From Euwallacea fornicatus (taxonomy: Eukaryota; Arthropoda; Insecta; Coleoptera; Curculionidae), in NCBI RefSeq assembly GCF_040115645.1, contig NC_089549.1, positions 4,030,001-4,094,000 of the forward strand: a stretch of 64,000 nucleotides of DNA. Direction: 5' to 3'. Positions 38,801 to 50,800 of this stretch are shown one piece after another. The translations under genes were made by a program, and so were the position numbers. The notes under the pieces are model-generated. The model searched no databases, had not been told where the DNA came from, and saw only the letters and a program-made list of their open reading frames with translations. The stretch's first letter is position 1. Each line of letters starts with the position of its first letter.

Positions 38801-41800
38801 AGTACCACATGCCATATAATACCAGTTCAAACGAGATCGTTTATTGCAAAACTTTATTTTGGTACCACACGATATGGCGAGTAATTAAAAGGACGGGTTT
38901 TGGTTCGGTAATTTCGGTATTTTGCTACAAAGAGTCTATGATTATCTGTTTTCGAGATATTCTGAGTTTACCCTACTGAATTCTAACCGAGAATTAGGTT
39001 CATTTTCAGCGATTTGCCTTTTCCATAATGTGGCGCACTTAATTTGTTCAACATTTTCCTCTACGTTGATAACATTCTTCATGCTACCTGCCAAAGACAA
39101 CGAATAATAATAACTAGACTTCGGGTGGCGAACGATTGTTATTCAACTTTAAAAGGGTAACTCATAATGGTTGAATTTCGGACTATTTGAAAAACTAAGT
39201 CGTCATAACCTGTGAGAAACAGTTTTGGCAGGTATTCTCACAATACTTTGATTTATTGTTTCTATTCTAAAATTAATTTTAAAAAATGCACCGACAGCAA
39301 TACCTATGGTATTCCTGCCTGACATTGACATTTTGTAAATTTTTTATTAAACATACTGACACGAAGCCCTCGTAATTAAATTAGAGAAAAATCAAGTATT
39401 GGCGGAAAAATTGATATTTCCGAAAGAATAAGCACCATCAATCAATGCCCCAAACCTGTTAATTGACCTACCTACACAACTAACTAATAACTATTTTTTA
39501 ATAACAACTACTAAATTTTTATTGCCTATTGAATTCACTTTTTGCATTGAATTTGCATGGGAAGCATAGAAACTGAGATTGATGCGAGTCGAGTTTCACG
39601 ATCGTTACGGATTCTTTGGTCATTCAATTGGAATTTAAATTAAGTAGGCTCAATTTCACATCTCATGAAAACATAAAACTATACCGGACTCTTAATGACT
39701 TCAATATTCCATTGAAATCGAGTAATTATGTTTGTTGATACTCATATGCCGATATAGTGCTTGGTTGCGTCATCTTTAAAAATGAACTGGAGGCTCGAGA
39801 GATAACCTCAAGACCACATTGATCTCTTGTTTTTCGATCTATTTAGCTGTAGTCTTCGGCTGTCGTCTTCGATGATTTCGACTATGTTTTGTGTCGATAT
39901 CTTCCATTAGCTTCGTTCCGTTCGATGAGGTCTTATTTTCATTTTGTTCTTCATGACAAATCGAAGTTAGAGCTAATGTTTTTTTACTATAAAAAAAAGG
40001 GTCCAACAATAGCCCAAATCCCGCAGTGACAAATGGGAAAAATTGATTTACTACTGACGCCGGGTCCGTACGGCCCGGAAATCTCGGGATGGACATCCGA
40101 AACTTTAGATTCAAGCCACGCTGAGCGAATACAATTTTAAGGAATATTTCTTAAACACATTCGGATAGTTATCATGCCTCAAGAAAGTAAATAACTTTAT
40201 TCACAATTACGGTGATTATACAGATGCCCTTTGGCAGTAGATGCGTGAGATTAGTTTTTTTCCGATGTTTGGTAAGGAGAAGTCGGATATTGTAGAATTT
40301 CAAAGTCGGGTAAATGAAGAAAGAATCACAGCTTTATCTAACACACGCTTGAGATAGATACAACAATGTTGTTAGATAATTTTCAGAACAGCCTGAATAG
40401 TATCAAAAATGAATAGTACCATGAGGATCTCGATTTAAATAAAAGATTTTTCGTATCCCGAATCCCTGAACTGAAAAATAAAATAAAAATAATTGCAACT
40501 TGCTTCAACAATTTTCATCATTAATATATCCTCCACCAAAGTGTCAACAATAAAAATGTTCACACACAAAACGTATCTCGAAATTAGGTCATAGTTAAAT
40601 AGTGAAATATTTATTAAAAACAAATACTGCTTTGCAATATAAACTGCGTTCCAAAATTCTTTGTTACCTAAATAGAGAGTGTCAAAATTTAAGGTGTTTT
40701 TAAATTTTAATTCACACAACTTAGGCAGAGATCGGGCTCGGAAAAAAGCACTAATCCACAATGTGCAGTCGGGCAATTTCATCTCAAATTCCATTGCAAT
40801 GTTTCTAATAGGACGTTCCTGAAGTTTTATTGCTATTCAAAACTGGTAATTAAATAATAGTTACTTATGTGCACTGTATTATTATTGGCCCAAATGCAGC
40901 TAGTTCTGACAGTTTTAGACTAATTTATGGTTTTTTACAGTTGGACAAATACCAAAATATCTGGTTAATCTTAATATCACTAATTTATCGTGTCACGTGA
41001 ATGGCGAATTGTTCTATCCGTATATCAATATTAATGACTCTGGCAATTATCGTGGGAATTACATGTGGATCAGCTTACAGTGATGCTGAAAGCGTATCTC
41101 CCCACCCCAGTCCCACCCCCCAACAAGCAAAACCATATAGTAAAAAAATTATTACTATGCTAATTTGTATTTACCCGAACATTCTCTAAGATTGATTAAC
41201 ATAACCATGATTAACCGACCGAAAAAACTTCCTTCTGGGTAGTAATTTCAGTTCACTGTTTTCCTATTGCATCGTAAATGTCAAAAATGACCGAAAATAT
41301 TGCTCAGAAGTTTTTTTTAATGTTTAACTGCAAACACAAAGAGTACTTTATGCAGCAGTCTATAAATTACGACTTTCTTCATTATGGCTGGTGATAGTTA
41401 TAAACATTTCTGGGTGCCTTCAGGAAGGACATAAATACATGATAAATAAGATATGAAACAAACGTTTTCTATTACTTACAGTTGCTGAATTTCTGCCGTT
41501 GTTTGAAGAATAGTTATGCTTATCAATGGCTGTCAGCAAAACATTTATAGTAACTCCACACCCATCCTAAGCGAGAAAGACTCACTTTTGCGTGTTATGT
41601 TAAAACAGAATTGTAATTAAATTGGACGAGAACTAGAATTCAGGACTACAGAGTGATAATACAATAATTTAACAGCAAGAGCAAAGAACTTTTAGGAGGT
41701 TGAATAGATATTTTTATGATATTCTGTAGCTATGCTTACATACTCAATTATAGTTATAAAAGTCGTTTTTTGAATTTGAGGCTAATTGGCCGTTTCCTTT

Positions 41801-44800
41801 TGCTCAATAAAGTGGCTTCCACTCTATAATACAGTGGTGTCACGTCGCAGAGCCGTAAAGCTTGAATCCAAAGTTGACAGAAAATTTTGGGTGGGGCAAT
41901 GGACCCCAAGAGGCTTTAGATGCGATAATCTAATGACAAAAATTTATGTATCGGTAAAATGTATAATACAAGATACAATTTTTTTAAATATTGGTCCATC
42001 ACGACTCTCATACGGGGTGATTTACGTAGCCTCTTCGTTGAGAAACTTCACTTATGAAAATACGAGAAGTCAACGTGATCTTTCTTTTTTTTTATCTATT
42101 AAGTTATCAATCCAGGATGTCCAATGATCAGTAAATATTCATTATGGTTCCTGACATACAGAGCATGTGTTTTTAATGAGTAGTATAGGACTCTCATGTG
42201 GTAATGCTTGAATAATTTCCTACTTAATTGACAAATTATACTGCGTAACAGAGAAAAGATAACACCCCGTAAAATGGTTTTATTTAAATAAGTTTTGGTA
42301 TGTATGTTTCTTACTCTAACACAAATACTTCACAAATGTCATGTCTCTGTTAGCGGTATTTGATTCCACCCTTATGCAATATCCATTTTAATTGATCTCT
42401 GTTATTTATGTCGTGTGATCTTATTCTACGCTCCGATTCCTGCCGTAGACGCTCTGTGGGGTTTAAATCCGGTGATTGGGACGGGTGCGGTAATGTACTT
42501 TTAATATTATTGAACAGTCACAGCCTTGTCAAAAGACCAGTGTGTTTTGGATCGCTGTCGTGCATTGAAGTAAACGATCTGTTGGGGTCGATTTTTCGGA
42601 AATGTTCAGGAGATTGGACTTTAAAATCTTCAAATATACCTTATTGTCCATTATTCTATCGACAAATGCCAAATTTATAAATCCCGAGGCCGACATACAT
42701 CGCCACACCGTAACGCTTTCGCCTTCGTGTTTAACAGTTGCAGATAAATTTTCAGTTTTCAGCTCTGAATTTGGTTTTCTGTCTGTCATCTGACCCATGT
42801 AGATTGAACTTACTTACGTCACTAAATATGATGTGATCCCAAAAATTCTGATCTTTGATTTAATATTCCTGAGCATACTTCAACCTCTTGGCTTTATTAA
42901 CTTTTGATGTAAACGGCTTTTTGTGGATAATTCGAGCATTATAATTGTGTTTTTTTGTTGAAACAGTTCGAATGCATTCAACGCTGCATTTCAGATGCAA
43001 ATATTTGTCTAGATCTTTAGCGATTTGCTTTGCAGTAATTTTTGAATTTTTTCTTATTTTTTGGGAGTGAAAACCGTTCAAGATGCTTTTTGATAATCTT
43101 TGGACGACCAGTTCGTGCTGTTGCATGAATGCTGCCACATTTTTCGTAATGTTCATGGTATATTGCACCGTTGTCTTCGATCTTGTAAAATTATGCCAAC
43201 TTTATTCATTGAGCGACCTTCCTAAAAACAATTTAATTATTAATTATCGAAGATCACTTGACGATCGATCATTCACAATTCCTTGTAAACATATCAAATT
43301 ATTTTACTAGTAACACGCCAAAACTAAACTAAAATCGACGAATTTCGCCATGAATTTTGTAAATAATCTTTACCGCACGAAAAACAAAATTAAAACAGTT
43401 TTTGCTAGCATTTTCAAAATTATACGAGGGCTTTTTTACGATAAAATTCCTCGTGATTTGATATATTTTGATACCTGCAAATAAACTAAATTTGGTGTGT
43501 AGTATTTAGAACAATGCTGATTTACCTATGCTGTAAAAAATAACTAAAAACACTCGTCGTTATTTGCAATTTCAAATGTAACGTTTTGATTTTATACCGT
43601 TGCACGGACACTTTTTTCTACCACTGTATATCAGAAAAAAAAAGAACACTCATAACAATATGTTGCGTTAAAAATTTCAAAACGTGCAATTTGTAAGATG
43701 GCAACTGCCCGCATGTTCGATGCCAGGAATGAATGTAAAATCGAATTCCAGGTTCACCTTTGGGCTTTGTCAGATTTACACTGTGATCCCTGTGTCGTAC
43801 CGAGGGTGTTGGGCGCCCATTCCGAACACGCCCTGTATCATATGCTAATTGGGGTGAGTTAGGCTTCGATCGAAATTGTATTGAAAATTGAGTTCCAGTG
43901 CATTGTCGATAATACCGTTCGATGCAATAATGCATGTCGACATGTCGTTAGAGCGAATACTCCCACAACGTAATGTTACCGGTAATAGGTGTGTGAATAT
44001 CTGCAAGACAAACTTCTCAGTGACGGAATCCTAGTTTTAGGTCGTTAGATTGTAGCAATTAAAATTAAAGCGGGGTCAGGAACTTTATGGTCAGTAAGGC
44101 CGAGGTTCTAGAGTCAATCCTAACCGTGGGCTAGCTTAGTTTCCTTTTAATGTAATAATCTTACAGTTTTTTACCTTACTAAGGAGAGGAAAAATTACTT
44201 TCCTCCACGTATCTGTTTATTTTCTACGACTTTAAAAAATAGAATTTTCGAATTGGCTTTCAATAATATACAGCTGTCACTCAGGGTTCATTCATGTCAA
44301 AGTTGTTAGCGGGAATGTTTTGTTCTTTCCATTTCTCGACGTGTTGGTAAATGCGGTGAAAAACGATTAAATTTCCTTTAAGGCAGTGCATCATCTGTCC
44401 ATACCTAAATTGTCATATTTCGCAAGTAAACGCAATTCCATTTATCGATTTGACACATTGGATCATTTTGACATGTTTGACGAAGATGGGTCTGGACCGC
44501 CGGCATGGTTGTAAACAATTCGATCGTTCCAGCAATAGTTAATGTTCGTTTTTCGTCGTTATGAAGGTCCTGCGCTATACTGAAAATGATCGAGACGAGA
44601 TTTCCAAATTGAGGTTGAACTTACTTATTTCGAAGTTAACATAAAGCTTGCTCACAAAATTGAAGAGCTGATTTTTTTCGATATGATTTTATTCTTAACT
44701 GCTCTTTTTCTAAAATTATAAATAAACTGTTGCTCTCAGGCTACGATTTAGAACTATAGTGACCCCTGGACAAAAAATTATGGCGGCCTCTGTACCCTAC

Positions 44801-47800
44801 GCTAACATTTGTTACGTATCATGATGTAAGATTTTTTTTGCCTTTATGATAAGTGTTCTTTTAGAACATTAGAAATTTTCATTCGGGCATATTTGGATAA
44901 TTTGACAAATTTGTAACACTTCTTAACGCTTAAAGGCGTCAATTAGTTGTAATGTTCGTGTATAAAACACTTCGTTACCAGTCGTATTCTGTAATATACA
45001 GGGTGTTATTCAAGTACGTGACCAAGTTTCAACGGTAGATTTTTATGGATTCGGCTCAACATTAAATCTTTCATTTCTTACAAGTAGAAATTTATGAGCC
45101 TTCTTAGAACACCGGTGTCAAAACCGCCAATAATCGATTTAGGTTTCTTTCATTCTCGCTTTTTGGGACTCAAAAATATGGAAGATTTTTCATTTTCCAT
45201 GCATCGCATTTCTCGGGAAATCATCTGAACTGTTCTAACACTCGCACCGGTGGCTATAGCACCTCGTTGTCGAACTTTATGAAATGATTTCAGTGGTCTA
45301 TTCTGCTCAGCTTCGCGTCTCATAAAATGCTACAAATTTGCAAGAATATTGCGAACTTGTCCATGCAATAATTTATATTGAACTTTGGATTTAAAAATCT
45401 CAATATTACTCATTTTTCTGCTAGTTGAGAGCTCTATAAATCGTCACACACACACGCACTAAATTAAGGAAAAATGTGTTAAAACAATTTCGGAATGCAC
45501 CTCACCCTTTGAGCCGCCCCTACCTAGTTACTGAACATCCAATGTTTTATTGCTTCCACCGCAAAGCTAACTTGGGCGAATTGTACGCCAATCTGTTCCT
45601 AGAGCCAAATAAGTCATTGAACATCTACTATTGTAAACTACAGAGCTACTGCTAACTGACACCATCTGGAAATTATGAGTCGCAAATCAAACTTATCAAG
45701 AAAGGCGAAAGGAGAAATGCAGTCAAATGATATAGTGTAGATAGAGTCGTTCTTCTCTTCACTCTTTAATAGGGAAAGAACTAGTTCTTTCTGCCGTAGG
45801 GACTAATATATGGTATTATTTGGGTATGTGACGAAACTTCAAATGGTGATTCTCTGAGTGATTCTAAGACGAAAAAATTGATATAAACGTAGGTTCAGTA
45901 ATGCTTCATTTTCAAGATACAGGGTGTTAAATATTTTTTTAATCGTTACCTATTTTAAAATCCTAAATAATATGAAGACGCAAACTAATGTGATGTTGAC
46001 CTTTGGCAACAATTTTTAATGTAATACAAAGGAATATTTTAAGCTGGAAATTGTCCCCTTTTGCTAGTGGCAACGCACAGGGGGAACGCCGGAAATTGAA
46101 AAAAAGCCAACAAGAAAAACGTTTTATTAAAACTGCATTTAAACAAATGGTACGCATTTTTTTAATAAAAAAAACATTTAACAATATGTAACATGAAACT
46201 TGCAATAGTGGCTGAAAATTACCTCTTTCAACTTGCAAGCATTAGCTCATCTTAATATTGGTTGTCGGACGCGTTGAAATATTGCCGGTGTATGTCTTAT
46301 CTGATTCCATGAATCCCGGATCCGTTGGACTAGTTCTTCAGAGTTGACCGGGGTTCTATAACCGAAAGGACTCCACATGTCCCCTAAAAAAAAATCTAAC
46401 GGATTTAATTCCGGTGATCTGGGTGGTCATGCTGTGCTTAATACGCGTAATTAACAATAATAACCATACATAACTGCTAAGTTTAAATAATATCAGCTAA
46501 AGGACTAATAAGGTTTTTACGAAAAGACTATAAAAAAAAAGTTTAACACTCTGTATCGGGAAAACGAAGCATTACCGGATCTACGTTTATATAAACTTTT
46601 CGTCTTAGAGTCACCCAAAGAGTCCACCCTTGAAGTTGGGCCGCGTACTTACAGTGTTGGACAAAAGTATGAAATATTTTAAATCCATCGTGGTTTTATA
46701 TCAAAATAGTTGATTATCAAAAAATAAAAATATTATACAAAAAGCCAAGTATATATTTAACAATATTATAAACAAAAATAAATAAGTTTATTTATACAAA
46801 TATAAAAAAAAATAAAAACAATAAATCATGCTTAACAAAAAAAATGGAATACTTCGTGAAAGCCATTTTTATCAATACAAAACTTTAAATAAACTATTAC
46901 TTTGTTGCACATCCTTTCGAGTCGACAACAGTCTTACATCAACGTGCACAGAATCGATTAAATATTCACAAATGGAAATAGGAATCTTCACTCATTCTTC
47001 CTGCAGGACTTTCCACAACTCATCCCGATTGGACACGTTCCTGTGTCGAATTTTTCGTTTTAAGTGCTCCCAGAGATGCTCAATCGGATAGAGATTCGGC
47101 GATCGAGATGGCCTCTCTAACAGGGGGATGTTATTATCATTCAGCCGATTTTTTACTAATCCGGATGAACGTTTAGGGCCGTTGTCCTTCCTGCTGGAAA
47201 CGCCAAAGTAAAGGCTTATCTTCATAAGCATATGGCGGCATACGGATCTCAAGGATGGCTTTATTTTTTGAAACCGATCCATAATTTCCTCAATTTTGAT
47301 CAATGGTCAAACGCCGGATCGAGAAAAACATCCCCATACCGTTATGCTGCCATCCCCAATATTTCACTGTTGATTTTTGATAGTCGGAATCAAACCTGGT
47401 CCCCACAGGTTGATGAACATAACTATGTTCGTCAGAATTAAAAATATTAACTTTAGTTTCATCACGGAAAAGAACACTACTTCACTTTGAAGATGGCCAA
47501 ATCAAATGTTCCTGAATAAATCTAGTTCTGACTCTTCCATTCTTAGAAATTAAGGACTTCTTCTCTGCAATCCCTCTTACTAATTCCATTTCGCACAACC
47601 GACGACGTACAGGATGATCGCTTATATTGATGTCACTATTGTATGTAATTTCTTACTTTACAATGCTGAAAGACTTGCGAGGATCTGCAGATGATATTTT
47701 CTTAATCCATCGTTCGTTAGTGGCATTCGCCTTTCTTCCACGTCCAGGTTTTACAGCATCTTTTACATCCCCATAAGTGCCAAATTTTCTTAAAATTTTG

Positions 47801-50800
47801 GAGACGGCTCCTTGGCTGATTCATAACGTCTTTGCAGGTCTTTTTGGTTGCAGCTATTACGTGACATTTGAATTCTTGATTTTCGAAATTCTTCCGCAAA
47901 ATGCCTTTTCTTTGGCATATTTAGGATAAAATGCACCATGCAATCGGACTGAATAACCGATAATGCCCCCATAAACAACAACTTATTTTAAAACAACATT
48001 CCTAAGTCAAATATTGTACGGTGAATTTAGGAACATACAATCAGTGAAAGTGAAACTCGTATACATGAATTAGTTTCATTCGTTTTCTTTTATGTTAAAG
48101 AAATAAAACAAAATAATTGGCTATTTAATCTTCATATTGAATGGACCTGGTAGATAAACAAGAATTAAAAAATGGTACATTTTTAAAAATATTTTGAAAA
48201 AATCAATTCTTGATACCAACATTAAACTCGTACACCCAAGATATTTAGTAGTAAATTCATATTAAAAACAGTTTAGAGTTAAATTTTTGCATTTTTTATA
48301 TACTATTGTCGTCGTTTATTTATATTTATATTTCAATTTAATTGTTGTTTGCAATGAGCCGGTAAAGGGGCCAAACCATCGTCACTGAAAGAAACCTAAT
48401 CATCCACCATTATGAAAACTTAAAAATTTACCGTCAAATAGATAAAAAGATCAATAGGAGTCGTACAACCGTACAGAATATTATAAATCGTTATATTAAC
48501 AAAAAAAGGATCAAAAACAACGTGCGAATTGGCGCTAGAAAAATTCTTATCAAATATGATGAAAAATGGATTTTAAGAAAGGTTGCAGAATATCAAAAAA
48601 TGTCTGCTCCTAAATTGGCAAACATTCTAGAAACATTTCTAATTAAGGTCGTTAATCCGCAAACCATTCCAAACTTATTACGTAAGCATAATCTAAATGA
48701 TATAGTAGCCTTAATGCAACCATAAATCAGTAAGACTAATAAAGTCAAATGCTGCTTAAGATTTGCGAAAGAATGTCAAGAAAGGATTTTAACTTCTGGA
48801 AAGATGTAATTTTTGCAGATGGGAGCAAATGCCACATTTTCGACTCGGATGGATAACTAGTTTGGAGAAAATCCAATGAGTCATTAAAAGAAAAAAAAAT
48901 TACGGCTGCAATGAAGGACGGTGGAGGTTCCGCCGCGATTTGGGGTGCATGTCGGCAAAAGGTTCTGGGAATCTTCATTTCGTTGAAAGTACCATGGACG
49001 AAAATATGTATTCGGATACTTTAAAGCTAAATTTAAAGCAGAGAGCGCAGAAATTGGAAATTGAACGATCATTTAAATATTACCAGGAGAATGACTCAAA
49101 CCACAAGGCATTAAAAGTTAGACAATGGCTACTTTATAATTATTGTAAAGTAATAGAAACATCTACTCGGGGTCTAGACCTAAACGTAATTGAAAATTTA
49201 TGTGAGCAGTTAAAAATTGCAACACGAAAACATGAAATTTCTAATAGAGGACAAGTAAAAACTGTTTTAAGGAAAGAATGGACAAAGATACCAATAGAAT
49301 ATAGTGAGAAATTGGTCAAATTTATACGCGACCGTCCAAAAGACGGAATTAGCAATAAAGGACCTTCAACTAAGTATTAAATTAAAATTGATTATGGTTT
49401 AGAGCTGAAATTTGAATTGTGTACCAGTTCCATTTTGAGATGGAAAATTGATTTTCATTTTGTGTTAGGCGCGTGCGCGGAACTTTTATTTTTTATTTTA
49501 TTCAATATACAATTTCATTTTGACCATATGTTCGTTGTCAGTTTCTGGCTACTTTGTTACTTACACCAAACAAACTTACTGTACGAGTTTCACTTCGACT
49601 GACTGTATCTTCACCTTATCAAAAAACTTTGAAGATGAAAACGACAATAATATCACCAAGAAAAAGTTGTTTCAAAAAACATTCCCTGCTTTTGTCCACA
49701 ACTGTAAATGATACGCCGTATTACGCATGCGTCGAACGTGTTCTTACTTAGTTATGTTATAAAACACTATTATAATTTGATACAATGTATTCATGGCAGG
49801 TCAAGTTAGTGCCATCAGTTCTGTCTCACTCGACTCGAGCCCAGTTAAGGCAGTCCAGCACTCGCGAGCTTGCAAGAGTTTCCCCTTAAACGCTGAACCC
49901 TGCAATTAATTATTAATTTTAGAAGGGGAATCCAACCCTGTGGTCAATGAGGGGTGTTAGAATTATATGTGTGAGGCGAATATCCGATTTGCGATGAGAT
50001 GCGGGGGTCGGTCGACGACCGTGGCGCGAATGTCATTCTATTATAACTGTCCGCGATCTGGCTGCTTCTGGGAAGCCGCGACCGCATTCTTAGCATACCG
50101 AAGCGATGGAGTCGCTGGCTTAGTTGCCTACCGACTTAGGGATGGGCTATCGGACTAATCGTCGCAACACATTTTACGACCCATCAACGACCACCATCGA
50201 TTAGATCCCCCTTGAGTCGGCGATGCGCAGAACTTCCCGCGCACCATCGACTCGGCCCTTGGTGGTGGTGGTTTTTATTGTCGAAAAATAAATGCCCGAA
50301 AAGAGTGAAGGCTTTCTTCGGTTTTTTGGGACCACCAAACACGGCCAGGCAGCATCAGACAAGAAAGAACGCGAGAAAAACGCGCCTCGAGCCCAAAGAA
50401 AACCGACATCCAATTACAATTCAAAAATTATAACGGAAGTGATCGTCTTTAAGCTGAAACGTGCAAGAATGCTGCGAGCAAACACTGAGAACGACGTGGA
50501 GGTTTACGGGTGCCAGTGGCGGTACCTGATCTCGAAGGAACGCTGGGTTTGCTGGATTGCGACGGTGCAGACCAGTTGTTATCAAAATTGGGCCTTCTGT
50601 TGTGGTATGCGAGGGAAACCCTCATTGCCTGAATGGGTTTTGCCTCAGAGCCTGAATGGGTTTTGCCTTAACGGCGAGTCTTAAGACGATACTCACGAGT
50701 TTAAACCGAGAAAAAATCTTAAAAGTGCTCTTAGGGTTGTGTTGTGGTCTACATTTGCACTTCTCGTATTATAGAGGATATATACATATTTTCCAACACG

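Larger units (their letters stand above)
46650..49702. mobile_element. Two Tc1-type transposon remnants arranged head to head
   Basis: The left terminus CAGTGTTGGACAAAAGTATG (46650) and right terminus, read inward, CAGTTGTGGACAAAAGCAGG (ending 49702) are similar Tc1 ends. Between them lie two different transposase pseudogenes with adjacent N-termini: one on the - strand (46990-47918) and one on the + strand (48354-49380). No internal termini are evident between 47920 and 48350. It may be two copies that lost their facing ends, or one element inserted next to another. Confidence 0.6.

Noticed and set aside
41826..41840. CAGTGGTG at 41828 as the left end of the 42-43.6 kb Tc1 element
   Set aside because: Only seven bases agree with the right end, and the distance to the coding region is too large.
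44999..45930. A single element from the CAGGGTG at 44999 to the ATACAGGGTG at 45920
   Set aside because: The two motifs are in the same orientation; the second is the inner end of the left arm of the separate 45.8 kb element.
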